Of a stretch of 64,000 nucleotides of DNA, positions 17,706-26,624 are shown piece by piece. Position numbers and translations under genes: made by a program. The DNA is from SXOA01 sp046593355 (GTDB lineage Bacteria > Planctomycetota > Planctomycetia > Pirellulales > Pirellulaceae), in assembly GCA_046593355.1 (NCBI GenBank), contig JBKJNY010000233.1, positions 1 through 64,000 on the forward strand, in the 5' to 3' direction. Under the pieces are notes generated by a model. It did no database searches, had not been told where the DNA came from, and saw only the letters and a list, made by a program, of their open reading frames with translations. Every line of letters begins with the position of its first letter. Within the stretch, counting starts at the first letter, position 1.

Positions 17706-18437
17706 ATGTTTGTCCTTGAAACCCGGTCCCTGCGAAAGTCGTTTGGCGAAGGGGAAGCCGCCGTGGAGGCCCTGCGAGGGGTCGATTTGGGAGTTCAGCA
17801 GGGGGAGCTGCTAGCCATCATGGGCCGTTCGGGTTCAGGGAAGAGCACGCTCCTGACGTTGCTCGGCGGCGTGGACGTCCCAACCTCCGGCCAGGTTTTG
17901 CTGGAAGGGGTCGATTTGGCCACGATGACCGACGACCAGCGGACCCTCATCCGCCGCCGCCGCATCGGCTTCATCTTCCAGCAATTCAATCTCTTACCCA
18001 TATTAACTGCTGAAGAGAATGTTTCTTTGCCGCTGGAACTGGACGGTATTTCCGCGGCGGAAGCCAAAAAGCGAGCCACCGAGAAGCTGGAGATGGTGGG
18101 GCTGGCCAACCGCAAAACGCACATCCCGGGCAAAATGTCCGGCGGCGAGCAGCAGCGGGTGGCTGTCGCCCGGGCCCTCGTTATCGAGCCCACGTTTTTG
18201 CTGGCCGACGAGCCCACCGGCAACCTGGACACTTCCAACAGCAAACGGGTGATGTCGCTGCTCCGCAAGCTGGTCGAGGACCACCAGCAAACCATTGTCA
18301 TGGTGACGCACGACCCCGCGGTTTCCGCTCAGGCGGACCGAATCATCCACCTCTTGGACGGCCAGGTGGAACGGGAAGAGATACTGAGGGAGCGGCGGAG
18401 TATTACCGCTCAACTCGCGGAGGCCCGCCCCCGATGA
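17706..18437 (+). CDS. ABC transporter ATP-binding protein (LolD/MacB type)
   Basis: 243 residues from the ATG at 17706 (MFVLETRSL); upstream in-frame Met codons give a non-homologous leader. Walker A is GRSGSGKST, the Q-loop lies in FIFQQFNLLP, the signature is MSGGEQQRVAVARAL and Walker B is FLLADEPTGNLDT, followed by the switch His in VMVTHDP. The group matches LolD/MacB/FtsE-like ATPases that drive FtsX-type permeases. The stop overlaps the permease start by 4 bases (ATGA), so the two are translationally coupled. Likely role: export or lipoprotein release across the inner membrane; the substrate is unknown. Confidence 0.95.
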   Translation: MFVLETRSLRKSFGEGEAAVEALRGVDLGVQQGELLAIMGRSGSGKSTLLTLLGGVDVPTSGQVLLEGVDLATMTDDQRTLIRRRRIGFIFQQFNLLPILTAEENVSLPLELDGISAAEAKKRATEKLEMVGLANRKTHIPGKMSGGEQQRVAVARALVIEPTFLLADEPTGNLDTSNSKRVMSLLRKLVEDHQQTIVMVTHDPAVSAQADRIIHLLDGQVEREEILRERRSITAQLAEARPR

Positions 18438-21055
18438 GTCTCCGCCGCTTCAGCCAGCGGGCCATGCTTTCCCGCCCCGGCCGCACGATCCTGACCATCG
18501 CCAGCATCGTCATCGGCGTGGCCGCCGTCGTCGCGGTAACGGTCGTCACCGCCACCACTCGCGAGTCCTACCAGGTCATGTTCGCGGCCGTTCGAGGCAA
18601 GACCTCCCTGGAAGTCGTGGCCCAGAACACCGGCGCGATTCCGGCGGACCTCGTTGAAAAAATAGCGGCTCTGGAAGGGGTCGAAGGGGCAGTCCCGCTC
18701 GTGCAGGGATCCAGTTGGCTCACAAAGGGAGAGCAACGGGTGACCCTGCAGGTCTTGGGAATCGACCCGGATAAAGACAAGCTGGTCCGCGACATGCAGC
18801 TCGTTGAAGGGCGACTGCTTGAGGCTGATGATCAAAATAAAATATTGCTTGAAGCCGAATTTGCCCGGTATTTGGGATTCAAATTGGGTGATGAGATTGG
18901 GATGCGGACGGCTAAAGGGGGCGTCAGCCGCAAGCAAACGCAGGTCGTGGGGCTGATCAAAGTGTCGGATGGGGGTGCCCAGACTCAAACCGGTCTCGTG
19001 TTCATGCCGGTAAAGCAAGCCGCCGTGCGTTTCCTCGGCAAGCACAAAAAAACCGGCAAAGACCAGATCACCAGCGTCCAGATTGTCGCCAGGGCGAATA
19101 CAAACCTGGTTGACCTTCAAGCCGCCATCACGCCCCTCTTGCCCAAGGGGGTCGAGGTTCGCGAGCCCAAAGGGGGCGCTCAAGTGCTGGAAGAGACGCT
19201 GCTCTCCACGGAGCAGGGCCTGACCCTCACGACGGCCTTCACGCTGCTGCTCTCGGCGTTCATCATCCTGAATACGTTCTTGATGAACGTGGGGGAACGC
19301 CGCCGCCAACTCGCCATCATGCGGGCCGTGGGTGCCACGCGCAACCAAATTGCCGGCATGTTGATCGGCGAAAGCCTGATTCTGGCTGCCATCGGCACAG
19401 CCATCGGCATTCTCATGGGACTGGGAATCTCTTACGTGCTGATCTCGGCCCTGTCGCAGCTCCTGGATATTTCCCTGCCGTCTCCCTTGCAGTTCATGTG
19501 GACACCGCGGCCCTACGTGCTGGCGGTGCTGTTTGGCTTTGCGGTTTCCGTGATTGGGGCGGTTTTTCCCGCTCTGCGCGCCTGGAGGGTTTCGCCGCTG
19601 GAAGGTCTGAGTTACGTTTCCAAACAGGATATGACCAGCGTTCCGCCGATTCACATCCTCATCGGCCTCGTCACCTCGCTGTGCGGCGGTGCGGCGATTG
19701 TCGCCGGAATCATCGGCTGGGTTTCCATTGACGTTTCACAGTATGGGGCGGTGGCGCTGCTCGTGGGAATCGTGCTGATGTACCCGCTCGTCCTGGCTCC
19801 ATTCTCTTATGCCGCTTCGCTGCTGGTGAAATGGGGTCGCCGCGTGGAAACCAACCTGGCGCTCAAGCAAATCCTGCGTCACCGCGGCCGAACGTCGCTG
19901 ACTGTCGGCGTGCTGTTCATTGCCGGAGCCACGGGCGTGGCGATGGCCCACTCCATTCTGGACAACGTGCGCAACCTCAAGGAGTGGTATCGCAAGGCTC
20001 TCATCGGCGATTACTACGTGCGGGCGATGCTCCCCAGGATGGACACCGGCCTTTCCGCCGATCTGCCCGAGGAGCTAGAAGTGCCGCTCACGGAGCTGGA
20101 GAAGTCCGGCGATATTGCCTACCTGGACCGGGTGAAAATGGTGGATGCCCAGGCCAAAGTCATCAATCGCCGCGGGCCGATCGACTCCACCAAGGATTTC
20201 CTGGACGAGCTCAACATCATCCTCGCCATTCGCCAATTCCACGAGCCGGAGAAGACACCGTTTGACCTGATTTCCCCCAAGAACAAGCAGCAGCGAAAGG
20301 CCATTCTGGAGCGGATGCGGCAGGGAGAAGTGGTGATGGGGAATATTGCCGCTGCCAAGCTGCAAGTCAGTGAAGGGGACACGCTGGAAATCGGCGGTGG
20401 GGAGGGCGCGCACCAGGTTCGCATCTGCGGTGTCACCAATGATTACCTCGTTGGCGGCTTGACGCTGTACATGGACTGGGAGGTCGGCCAGCGCTTGATG
20501 AAAACGGAGGGAGTCGACGGCTATATCATCCGGGCCAACTCCGGCAAACTGCTGGAGCTCAAGCCGACGCTGGAAGCAATTTGTAAACAGCACGGCGTCT
20601 TGCTCAATTCCCAGGCCGAAATCGGCCAGCGGATCAATCAGATCAGCAACGGCATCGCCGGCTGCTTGTGGGGCCTGATTTTCCTGGGCTTCGTCGTCGC
20701 CGCCTTTGGAGTCGTCAATACGCTCTCCATGAACGTCCTGGAGCAGACCCGCGAGTTGGGGCTGCTCCGCATCGTGGCCATGACGCGGGTGCAAGTGCGG
20801 CGGACCATCATGACGCAGGCCCTGATCATCGGCATGGTGGGGCTGGTCCCCGGCGTGTTTTTTGGCCTGGGAATCGCGTACATCATCAACCTGGCGATGG
20901 AGCCGTCCTATGGCCGTCCTATTGAATTCACGCTGCATCCCGTGCTCATGTTCGTCGCCCTGGTTGGTTCCATGCTCATCACCGTCATTGCGGCCGCCAT
21001 CCCCGCCCACCGAGCCGCCGGCGTGGACCTGGCCCAGGCCCTGCATTACGAGTAG
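18434..21055 (+). CDS. FtsX/MacB-type ABC permease, double-length
   Basis: 873 residues. An N-terminal membrane helix (TILTIASIVIGVAAVVAVTV) is followed by a MacB-like periplasmic domain (SLEVVAQNTGAIP onward), then an FtsX triplet (ALLSTEQGLTLTTAFTLLLS onward). A second half repeats the layout: periplasmic part about residues 520-720 and a final three-helix FtsX block ending HRAAGVDLAQALHYE. This duplicated layout is the LolC/E-like or DUF214 type. It pairs with the ATPase that overlaps its start. Together they probably move a lipophilic molecule or protein out of the inner membrane; no adaptor (HlyD-like) gene lies alongside. Confidence 0.92.
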   Translation: MSLRRFSQRAMLSRPGRTILTIASIVIGVAAVVAVTVVTATTRESYQVMFAAVRGKTSLEVVAQNTGAIPADLVEKIAALEGVEGAVPLVQGSSWLTKGEQRVTLQVLGIDPDKDKLVRDMQLVEGRLLEADDQNKILLEAEFARYLGFKLGDEIGMRTAKGGVSRKQTQVVGLIKVSDGGAQTQTGLVFMPVKQAAVRFLGKHKKTGKDQITSVQIVARANTNLVDLQAAITPLLPKGVEVREPKGGAQVLEETLLSTEQGLTLTTAFTLLLSAFIILNTFLMNVGERRRQLAIMRAVGATRNQIAGMLIGESLILAAIGTAIGILMGLGISYVLISALSQLLDISLPSPLQFMWTPRPYVLAVLFGFAVSVIGAVFPALRAWRVSPLEGLSYVSKQDMTSVPPIHILIGLVTSLCGGAAIVAGIIGWVSIDVSQYGAVALLVGIVLMYPLVLAPFSYAASLLVKWGRRVETNLALKQILRHRGRTSLTVGVLFIAGATGVAMAHSILDNVRNLKEWYRKALIGDYYVRAMLPRMDTGLSADLPEELEVPLTELEKSGDIAYLDRVKMVDAQAKVINRRGPIDSTKDFLDELNIILAIRQFHEPEKTPFDLISPKNKQQRKAILERMRQGEVVMGNIAAAKLQVSEGDTLEIGGGEGAHQVRICGVTNDYLVGGLTLYMDWEVGQRLMKTEGVDGYIIRANSGKLLELKPTLEAICKQHGVLLNSQAEIGQRINQISNGIAGCLWGLIFLGFVVAAFGVVNTLSMNVLEQTRELGLLRIVAMTRVQVRRTIMTQALIIGMVGLVPGVFFGLGIAYIINLAMEPSYGRPIEFTLHPVLMFVALVGSMLITVIAAAIPAHRAAGVDLAQALHYE

Positions 21056-21058
21056 AGC

Positions 21059-22336
21059 ATGGCCGTCGATACGCCCGCCAAGATCGCCATCCTCGGCGCT
21101 GGCCCCATCGGATTGGAAGCCGCTCTTTACGCGCGGGTCTTGGGCTACGACGTGGTTGTTTACGAGGCCGGCTCGCAAGTGGCGGAGGCCGTTTGCCAGT
21201 GGGGCCACGTCCGAATGTTCACGCCATTTGGCATGAACCGCTCTCCGCTGGGGCTGACCGCGCTCTTGGCGCAGGATGAAAGTTATTCCGCTCCCGGCGA
21301 TGATGAGCTGCTCACTGGGCGTGAGTGGGTGGAGCGATACTTGGCACCGCTGTCACAAACAGATCTTCTGGCGGACCAACTAAGGCTGAACACCAGGGTG
21401 CAAAAAATCGGCAAAGGCGAAATTCACAAGGACGAGCTGCCGGGGCATGAGGATCGCGGGGACTGGCCATTTCGGTTGCTCGTGCGCGGCCCTGACGCAG
21501 TCGAGCGGCTGGATGAGGCAGACGTCGTGATCGATGCGACCGGCGTTTTCGTGTCCCAGCCCAAATGGTGCGGCGACGGCGGAATTCCCGCCGCGGGTGA
21601 AATGAGCCTCCGTGAACCTGGCGCGATTGAATATCGGCTGCCGGAGATCCTCGGTAAGGACCGCAGCCGCTATGCGGGAAAGCATACGCTGCTCATCGGT
21701 GCGGGCTACTCGGCTGCGACCAATGCCGTTGCCCTGGCTCAGCTCCTTCGAGAAGCGCCCGGCACGCGAGTCACTTGGATCACGCGTCGGGAAGGCCCGG
21801 CCGCCACGGGCGGACCGATGACGCTCATTTTCGGCGACCGACTGCCGGAGCGGGAACGGCTGGCGCGCGAGGCCAACGCTTTGGCCGGAGACGCAAACAG
21901 CGGCATCAGCTACTGGCCGGGGAATGTCGTGGAAGCAATGGAGGAAATCGGCAGCGGAGAGCTTCCGTCTTTCCAGGTTTCGCTCGCCGGTCCACAAGAA
22001 GGGAAGCATACGTTCGACCGCATCATCGCCAACGTCGGCTTCACGCCGGATCGCAGTCTGTACGAAGAGCTGCAGGTTCACGAGTGCTACGCCTCATTCG
22101 GTCCGATGAAGCTGGCCGTGGCGCTGTCTGGCACAGCCTCCGCCGATTGCTTGGATCAGAAGACGTGCGGGCCCACGACGCTGCTCAATCCCGAGCCGAA
22201 CTTCTACATCCTGGGGGCCAAAAGCTACGGCCGCAAATCCAACTTCCTGCTCTCCGTCGGTCTCCAGCAAATCCGCGAAGTCTTCACCATCATTGGTGAT
22301 CGCGAAACGCTGGATTTGTATGCAAGCGGCGGCTAA
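21059..22336 (+). CDS. FAD-dependent oxidoreductase, monooxygenase-like
   Basis: 425 residues, starting three bases after the permease stop, so probably in the same transcript. It opens with a dinucleotide fold (KIAILGAGPIGLEAALYARV) for FAD, and a second Rossmann motif, TLLIGAGYSAATNAVALAQL, appears near residue 215, presumably for NAD(P)H. The layout resembles flavin monooxygenases or pyridine-nucleotide-disulfide-type oxidoreductases. I see no redox CxxC pair, which argues against thioredoxin-reductase chemistry. The substrate is unknown. The conserved ending (FYILGAKSYGRKSNFLLSVG) suggests a specific family I cannot name. Its stop overlaps the convergent esterase gene by 4 bases. Confidence 0.85.
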   Translation: MAVDTPAKIAILGAGPIGLEAALYARVLGYDVVVYEAGSQVAEAVCQWGHVRMFTPFGMNRSPLGLTALLAQDESYSAPGDDELLTGREWVERYLAPLSQTDLLADQLRLNTRVQKIGKGEIHKDELPGHEDRGDWPFRLLVRGPDAVERLDEADVVIDATGVFVSQPKWCGDGGIPAAGEMSLREPGAIEYRLPEILGKDRSRYAGKHTLLIGAGYSAATNAVALAQLLREAPGTRVTWITRREGPAATGGPMTLIFGDRLPERERLAREANALAGDANSGISYWPGNVVEAMEEIGSGELPSFQVSLAGPQEGKHTFDRIIANVGFTPDRSLYEELQVHECYASFGPMKLAVALSGTASADCLDQKTCGPTTLLNPEPNFYILGAKSYGRKSNFLLSVGLQQIREVFTIIGDRETLDLYASGG

Positions 22337-23067
22337 GCTCTTCTTCTCTCCTGCCCCAGCCGTTCCACGATAAATTCAATCGCTCGCGGGGCCAATTTGT
22401 TGTAGTACTCAAACCCATGGCCGCCGCCGGTGGTTTCCAGATCGCAATCGTGCGGCACGCCAAGAGAATAGAGCTTCATCCGCAGCCGGTCCGCGCTCTC
22501 CCACCAGCGGTAGTCTTCCGGGTCGCAGCAGAAGAATTGATGCCGCGGCCAGTTGAGCGGATGAATGTGGAGCGTGGCCGTGTCCTGCCGCGCCGCTTCA
22601 GGGTCTGGATACATCTGCGGAATCGTCTCGTCCCCTTCGTTGTACCGCGTCTGGTAATCGATGGCCGGCGAGATGGCCGCGGCGATGGGGAACTTATCGG
22701 GAAATCTGTAGGCCAGACGAAGGGCCCCTTGGCCTCCCATGCTCGTGCCGAAAAGCGGAATCCGCGGAGCCGCAACTCCTAGTTGTTGTTCGACGAACGG
22801 CAAAATGTTTTCCAGCAAATGCCGCTGGGCGGAGAAAGTCGAATCGAACTCATGGCAAATCTTGTCGGTCCACCAACTTCGCTTCGTCCACGGTATCACC
22901 ACCGCCAGGCCGTGCTTGTCGAACTCATCAAGAAACGGCTGCTTGTCATTCAGCCGGTTTTGATTTACGCCGTGCAGATAGATGACGACATCCCCGTGCT
23001 CGTTCCGCCGCGGCGGCAGGTAAACATCGACAGGGTGGCCGGCGACGGTGTGAGTGGACCAAGGCAT
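22333..23067 (-). CDS. Alpha/beta hydrolase, esterase-D-like
   Basis: 244 residues. The nucleophile elbow GTSMGGQGALRLAYRFPD and an oxyanion region VVIYLHGVNQN mark the alpha/beta-hydrolase fold. The catalytic His is likely in TTGGGHGFEYYNKL. It resembles the putative-esterase/EstD group (PF00756-like). No signal peptide is seen. It is the last gene of the minus-strand hydroxylase operon, 18 bases after the molybdopterin subunit, so its substrate may be linked to that oxidation pathway, but this is only positional inference. Confidence 0.85.
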   Translation of the reverse strand: MPWSTHTVAGHPVDVYLPPRRNEHGDVVIYLHGVNQNRLNDKQPFLDEFDKHGLAVVIPWTKRSWWTDKICHEFDSTFSAQRHLLENILPFVEQQLGVAAPRIPLFGTSMGGQGALRLAYRFPDKFPIAAAISPAIDYQTRYNEGDETIPQMYPDPEAARQDTATLHIHPLNWPRHQFFCCDPEDYRWWESADRLRMKLYSLGVPHDCDLETTGGGHGFEYYNKLAPRAIEFIVERLGQERRRA

Positions 23068-23085
23068 GAAAGGAGGGAGCCGCCG

Positions 23086-25359
23086 CTACTTTGAGGACAG
23101 AGCCTTCCAGACTTTCGGCGGCGACATCGGCAGTTCCGTGAGCCGCAGGCCGGTGGCGGCGTGGATGGCATTGGCTACCGTTGCCGGGGGAGCGACGATG
23201 GGGGTTTCGCCGACGCCGCGGACGCCGTACGGGTGCGAGGGGTTGGGAACTTCGACGATGATGGTCTCGATCATCGGCACATCCAGGCAGGTGGGCATGC
23301 GGTAATCCAGGAAGCTGGCGTTTTTCATCCGGGACTGATCGTCGAAGAAATATTCTTCGTTCAGCGCCCAGCCGATGCCTTGCACGCTGCCCCCTTGCAT
23401 CTGCCCTTCCACGTAGCTGGGATGGACCGCTTTTCCCGCGTCCTGAATGGCAGTGTAGCGGAGGATGGTCACTTTGCCCGTTTCCAGATCGACTTCCACG
23501 TCGCAAATGTGCGTGCCAAAGCCGTTGGTGGAACCTTCCGGCGAGACGGAGGCGCGGCCGACGACGGGATCGAGTTTCGCCCCAGGGATTTTCGTGGCTA
23601 GCTCTTTGAAGGTGAGCGACTTACCGTTGCTGCTGTACTTGCCGTTCTCCACTTTCACGGCGGAGATTTCGCAATCCCAGAGAGCGGCGGCTCGCTCCCT
23701 CATCTGCTCCTGCAAATCCAGGCCCAGCTTATAGGCCGCCAGACCCGTGGCGAAGGTAACGCGGCTGCCGCCGGTGAGGAAGGTGTAGCCGACGCTGTCG
23801 GTATCGCCGACTTGCGGGCGGACGTCTTCCGCCGTGATGCCGAGCGTCTCCGCGAGCTGCATGGCGATGCTGGTTCGCGTGCCGCCGATGTCCGTGGAGC
23901 CTTCGATGAGCGTCACCGTGCCGTCGTCGTTCACGCTCGCCGAGCAGCTCGATGCGCCGCCGATGTTGAACCAGAACCCGCTGGCGATTCCGCGGCCTCG
24001 GTTCTTGCCGGTGAGCTTGGATTTCCAGTGGTCGCTGTTTTGAGCGGCCTTCAGCGTTTCAATAAAGCCAATCAGCGGATAAACGGGACCATCCACGCGG
24101 CGAGTCCCTTCCTTGGCGGCATTCTTGAGCCGGAACTCGATGGGGTCCATCTTGAGCTTCTCGGCAAGCTCATCGATGACCTGCTCACAGGCAAAGGCGG
24201 CTTGCGTCGCTCCGGGGGCGCGGTAAGCCTGCGTGTGGGGCTTGTTGTCGAGCACGTCATAGCCATCGACCTTGGCATTGGGGAATTCGTAACAGCTAAA
24301 GACGCACATCGCGCCGGGACCGATGACGCCGCCGGGAAACGCGCCGCAGTCATAGGCCAGCCAGGCTTCCCCCGCCGTGATGGTACCGTCCTTCTTCACG
24401 CCGATTTTCACCTTGGCGTACGAGCCGGGGGTGGGGCCGGTCCCTTCAAAGACCTCGTTTCGTTGCATCGAGAGCTTCACCGGCCGGCCGCACTTGCGGC
24501 TGAGCAGGGCGGCCACCGGCTCCAGATAAACGGTAATCTTCCCGCCGAATCCTCCGCCGATTTCGCAGGGGACGACGACGACCTGCGAAACGGGGATTTG
24601 CAATAACTCCGATACCTGCTGGCGGCAGTTGAAGGCCCCCTGCGTGCAAGTCCAGATTTTCAGCCGGCTGTCTTCATTCCACATGGCGACCGCCACATGC
24701 GGCTCGATATAACCTTGATGGACACTGGCGGTGCGGAACTCTCGCTCGACAATCACATCCGCCAGCTTGAACCCCTCGGCGATGTTCCCCTGCTCAAATT
24801 GTACGTGCGTCGCGACGTTCGTCGGCTCCGTTCCTTTTTTTCCCATCGAGTCGGTGCGGAGCTCCGGCAGGAGGATGGGGGCATCGGGCTTCATCGCGTC
24901 CAGCACCCAAGTGACCGATGGAAGTACTTCATACTCCACCTTGATGAGCCGAGCAGCTTCTTCCGCGATGGGCAGGCTCGTCGCGGCGACGGCGGCTACG
25001 GCGTGACCCTTGTAGACAACTTTTCCCTTTGCCAGGCAGTTATGCGCCAGGTGGGTGAGGTTGACCGCCCCCGCCTCACCCATGATGGCGAATTTCTCTT
25101 CGAGATTAGGCCAGTCCTCGCCCGTCACCACGGCCAAGACACCCGGCAGCTTCAATGCCGCCGCGGTGTAAATGGATTTGATTTTGGCGTGAGCATGCGG
25201 GCTGCGGATGATCTTGCCCTGTGCCATGTTCGGCAGATGCAGGTCGGACGTGTAAACCGCCTTGCCGGTCACTTTATCCGCCCCGTCATGCCGCACCGGC
25301 CTTTGGCCGAGGACCGAGTAGGACTTTTTGCCGAGGTAGAGGTCGGTTCCTTCAGACAT
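23086..25359 (-). CDS. Xanthine-dehydrogenase-family molybdopterin-binding subunit
   Basis: Large catalytic subunit (757 residues) of a xanthine-oxidase-family hydroxylase. Start is the ATG at 25359, next to a GTG and preceded by AAGGAG. The domain order is normal: N-terminal a/b hammerhead (VTGKAVYTSDL), then molybdopterin-binding segments EIGGGFGGKI, TQAYRAPGATQAAFACEQV and EGSTDIGGTRTSIAMQ, and a C-terminal VRGVGETPIVAP where the catalytic Glu is expected. Xanthine dehydrogenase, CO dehydrogenase and aldehyde oxidoreductases share this fold. I cannot assign the substrate: no CO-dehydrogenase VAYRCSFR loop is present. Partner subunits lie upstream in the same operon, interrupted by a Uma2 gene. 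Confidence 0.93.
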   Translation of the reverse strand: MSEGTDLYLGKKSYSVLGQRPVRHDGADKVTGKAVYTSDLHLPNMAQGKIIRSPHAHAKIKSIYTAAALKLPGVLAVVTGEDWPNLEEKFAIMGEAGAVNLTHLAHNCLAKGKVVYKGHAVAAVAATSLPIAEEAARLIKVEYEVLPSVTWVLDAMKPDAPILLPELRTDSMGKKGTEPTNVATHVQFEQGNIAEGFKLADVIVEREFRTASVHQGYIEPHVAVAMWNEDSRLKIWTCTQGAFNCRQQVSELLQIPVSQVVVVPCEIGGGFGGKITVYLEPVAALLSRKCGRPVKLSMQRNEVFEGTGPTPGSYAKVKIGVKKDGTITAGEAWLAYDCGAFPGGVIGPGAMCVFSCYEFPNAKVDGYDVLDNKPHTQAYRAPGATQAAFACEQVIDELAEKLKMDPIEFRLKNAAKEGTRRVDGPVYPLIGFIETLKAAQNSDHWKSKLTGKNRGRGIASGFWFNIGGASSCSASVNDDGTVTLIEGSTDIGGTRTSIAMQLAETLGITAEDVRPQVGDTDSVGYTFLTGGSRVTFATGLAAYKLGLDLQEQMRERAAALWDCEISAVKVENGKYSSNGKSLTFKELATKIPGAKLDPVVGRASVSPEGSTNGFGTHICDVEVDLETGKVTILRYTAIQDAGKAVHPSYVEGQMQGGSVQGIGWALNEEYFFDDQSRMKNASFLDYRMPTCLDVPMIETIIVEVPNPSHPYGVRGVGETPIVAPPATVANAIHAATGLRLTELPMSPPKVWKALSSK

Positions 25360-25389
25360 CACAAACTCCTTGGAATCAAGCGAAATCGG

Positions 25390-25971
25390 CTACTCGGCCG
25401 GCTTCGCGGGCGTGGGCAATTCAAATAGGTCGGAAAGTTTACTGACAAAGTGCGGAAGAACATCTTCGCCTGAGATCTCGTCTCCATTGCGAAGGAGCAT
25501 CATGACGCCATTCGGGCGATAAACTCGCATCGTTCTCAGCTCTGGGTACAAAACCCAGACCAGGCGAACTCCGCTGTCCAGATACTCTTCTATTTTCGCT
25601 TCCAACTCGCGAGCCGTATCCGTTGGGAAAACAACTTCCACAGCGAGGTCGGGCGCTAATTCTTCGTAAGTTTCTGACGGAACCTCTCCCGGCAAGCGAC
25701 CAAACCGAACGAACGAAACGTCAGGTTTACGTACGTGGAGTGGCCGATCAGGGTCAAGACGATACCCAGCATCCGAGGTAAATATCCAGCCCTGCTTTTG
25801 GCCGCGAACATGATTCGTCAGCCTTGTGGCCATTTCGGCTGCGACCCAGGCTGCGAGATTTCCCATGTGGCGCCTCACGAGTAAACCATCGACCAGTTCA
25901 AATTCCTTGTCGTCAGGCATCACGGCGAGTTGCTCGGGCGTCACCAATTCCGAAGTTACTTCAGTGGACAT
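25390..25971 (-). CDS. Uma2-family (DUF820) restriction-endonuclease-like protein
   Basis: 193 residues with the Uma2 pattern: N-terminal TPEQLAVMPDDKEFELVDGL, then VRKPDVSFVRFGRLP and the core LAVEVVFPTDTARELEAKIEEYLDSGVRLVWVL, where the D...ExV...K positions form the PD-(D/E)xK-like active site. The family is abundant in planctomycetes and cyanobacteria, and its role in the cell is not known. It sits inside the hydroxylase operon between the 2Fe-2S and molybdopterin subunits, 30 bases before the latter and 67 after the former. Nothing links it functionally to that enzyme, so it looks like a mobile passenger gene. Confidence 0.9.
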   Translation of the reverse strand: MSTEVTSELVTPEQLAVMPDDKEFELVDGLLVRRHMGNLAAWVAAEMATRLTNHVRGQKQGWIFTSDAGYRLDPDRPLHVRKPDVSFVRFGRLPGEVPSETYEELAPDLAVEVVFPTDTARELEAKIEEYLDSGVRLVWVLYPELRTMRVYRPNGVMMLLRNGDEISGEDVLPHFVSKLSDLFELPTPAKPAE

Positions 25972-26038
25972 TTTTGGTCTCCGGCAAGATTCAATCCCAG
26001 GTACTCATTGTAACTGGGATTGATTTGGGTGGCGGCAG

Positions 26039-26518
26039 TCACTTCGCCGCCAGCTCCTTTGCCGCTTCCTGCACCGCCTTCACAATCTTGTCATACCCCG
26101 TGCAGCGGCAGAGGTTGTTGGCCAGGTTGAAGCGGATTTCGTGCTCGCTGGGGTTTGGATTCTTGTCGAGCAGCGCCTTGGCCGTAACCAAAAAGCCCGG
26201 CGTGCAGATGCCGCATTGCAAGGCGGCTCCTTCCAGGAAGCATTGCTGCAGAGGATGAAGATGCCCTTCGCGGGCCATTCCCTCCACGGTTTCGACGCTC
26301 GCTCCCTCGGCCTCGACGCCGAGGACCAGGCAGCTATTCACGGGAACGCCGCTCAGCATCACGGTGCAGGCCCCGCAATTGCCGTTGTTGCAGCCTTCCT
26401 TGGACCCTGTCAGCTTGAGTGTGTCGCGAAGGACTTCCAGCAGGCTCTCCCGCGGTTCGCAAAGGAACTGGGCCGGCTCGCCGTTGACGGTCGTGGAAAC
26501 GTGTGTCTTCTTGGCCAC
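26039..26518 (-). CDS. Hydroxylase 2Fe-2S subunit (xanthine dehydrogenase family)
   Basis: 159 residues, the small electron-transfer subunit. The plant-type ferredoxin cluster is bound by GSKEGCNNGNCGACTVML and a later Cys (VNSCLVLG). The C-terminal four-helix domain binds a second cluster through CGICTPGFL and NLCRCTGYDKIV. Length and all eight cysteines are as expected for CoxS/XdhA-type subunits. It passes electrons from the molybdenum centre toward the FAD subunit encoded upstream. The gap to the FAD gene (26519-26624) contains a double-hairpin repeat, which may separate expression of the subunits. Confidence 0.95.
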   Translation of the reverse strand: MAKKTHVSTTVNGEPAQFLCEPRESLLEVLRDTLKLTGSKEGCNNGNCGACTVMLSGVPVNSCLVLGVEAEGASVETVEGMAREGHLHPLQQCFLEGAALQCGICTPGFLVTAKALLDKNPNPSEHEIRFNLANNLCRCTGYDKIVKAVQEAAKELAAK

Positions 26519-26553
26519 TGGAATCGCCTATTTCTGAGTTGGTTGGTCTGCAA

Positions 26554-26623
26554 AGTAGCCGACTCACTCCGTGAGCGCGGTATTTTCATAATGCGGGCCG
26601 GCACACGGAGTGTGCCGGCTACT
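26554..26623. repeat. AGT...ACT double-hairpin repeat, copy 2
   Basis: Starts agtagccgactcactccgtg and ends ccggcacacggagtgtgccgg followed by ctact. The first hairpin has CTCCG in its loop and the second CGGAG. The end lies one base from the stop codon of the FAD subunit (26625-26627, minus strand). The spacer (gcggtattttcataatgcgg) is nearly the same as in the copy at 55311. Confidence 0.85.
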
Positions 26624-26624
26624 A

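Noticed and set aside
18410..19654. A 414-codon minus-strand frame in the ABC permease gene
   Set aside because: Antisense frame, low complexity in His/Gln/Arg, no domain.
20075..21208. A 377-codon minus-strand frame
   Set aside because: Antisense of the ABC permease and FAD-protein genes.
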